NCBI GenBank assembly: GCA_010015675.1
Contig: ML976978.1
Location: forward strand, 1,801,650-1,833,879
Direction: 5' to 3'
Source of the DNA: Byssothecium circinans
Taxonomy: Eukaryota; Ascomycota; Dothideomycetes; Pleosporales; Massarinaceae
Length of the DNA stretch: 32,230 nucleotides
Part shown: positions 32,137-32,230 of the stretch, one piece after another
Layout: every line of letters begins with the position of its first letter
How positions within the stretch are numbered: the stretch's first letter is position 1
Notes under the pieces: model-generated
Told to the model about the DNA's origin: nothing
Databases searched by the model: none
The model's input: only the letters and a program-made list of their open reading frames with translations
Program-made: the position numbers and the translations under genes

Positions 32137-32230
32137 GTTAGGGTTAGGGTTAGGGTTAGGGTTAGGGTTAGGGTTAGGGTTAGGGTTAGGGTTAGGGTTA
32201 GGGTTAGGGTTAGGGTTAGGGTTAGGGTTA
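32137..32230 (+). repeat. Telomere, TTAGGG repeats
   Basis: The last 94 bp are uninterrupted (TTAGGG)n, G-rich on the + strand and running to the end of the window, so this is a true right-hand chromosome end. The tract joins the helicase gene at AGAGCG without degenerate repeats between. Confidence 0.98.

Noticed and set aside
1..32230. CRISPR arrays, bacterial operons, ribosome binding sites
   Set aside because: The telomere, RIP pattern and fungal gene families show this is a eukaryotic chromosome end; the tandem repeats lack a repeat-spacer design.

Overview
This window looks like the end of a chromosome from a filamentous ascomycete. It finishes in about 15.7 uninterrupted TTAGGG units on the right. 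Next to them lie head-to-tail remains of the fungal telomere-linked RecQ helicase family. Nearly all of the DNA carries the mark of repeat-induced point mutation (RIP). Long coding frames are still readable but are riddled with TAG, TAA and a few TGA codons, mostly where a CpA-to-TpA change on one strand would turn Gln or Trp into a stop. CpG is not visibly depleted. I found no intact gene of ordinary length, so the window is best read as a graveyard of subtelomeric mobile and repeated genes. I cannot name the species.

Layout from left to right. 1-780: a compound minisatellite (eight 38-bp units, then eight 37-bp units) and a 49-bp duplicate. 1358-7760: degenerate frames of an unrecognised element, the last being about 1,190 codons without a net frameshift. 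7761-10447: short inverted and tandem repeats, a MITE-like hairpin, a Lys-rich minus-strand remnant, a BTB-family-like scrap and a possible small Cys-containing secreted protein. 10448-15500: a second block of degenerate frames. Its first frame encodes a protein with a JmjC dioxygenase domain and a run of acidic hexapeptides; two overlapping frames of unknown function follow. 15677-18357: a complete but RIP-damaged hAT transposon on the minus strand. 18358-20990: an unrecognised degenerate frame and, on the minus strand, a broken 140-residue protein with a signal-peptide-like start.

21001 to the end is the telomere-linked helicase array, with every unit pointing toward the telomere. It holds an N-terminal fragment (21001 to about 22500), a truncated pogo/Fot1-type transposon (22592-23696), a second copy of the same N-terminal fragment (23697-24415, a 719-bp direct duplication), a nearly complete helicase (24827-28728, cut just after motif VI), and a second helicase (29097-32136). 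In the second helicase the telomere tract begins within the codons of its Walker A motif. Each unit has lost its 3' part to the next unit or to the telomere. That suggests repeated cycles of breakage, capture of a new subtelomeric unit, RIP and telomere healing.

The most unusual content is the JmjC-bearing block and the large unidentified element. Together they may be parts of an undescribed large mobile element, but I cannot prove that from sequence alone. All family assignments come from reading motifs by eye; no database search was run.
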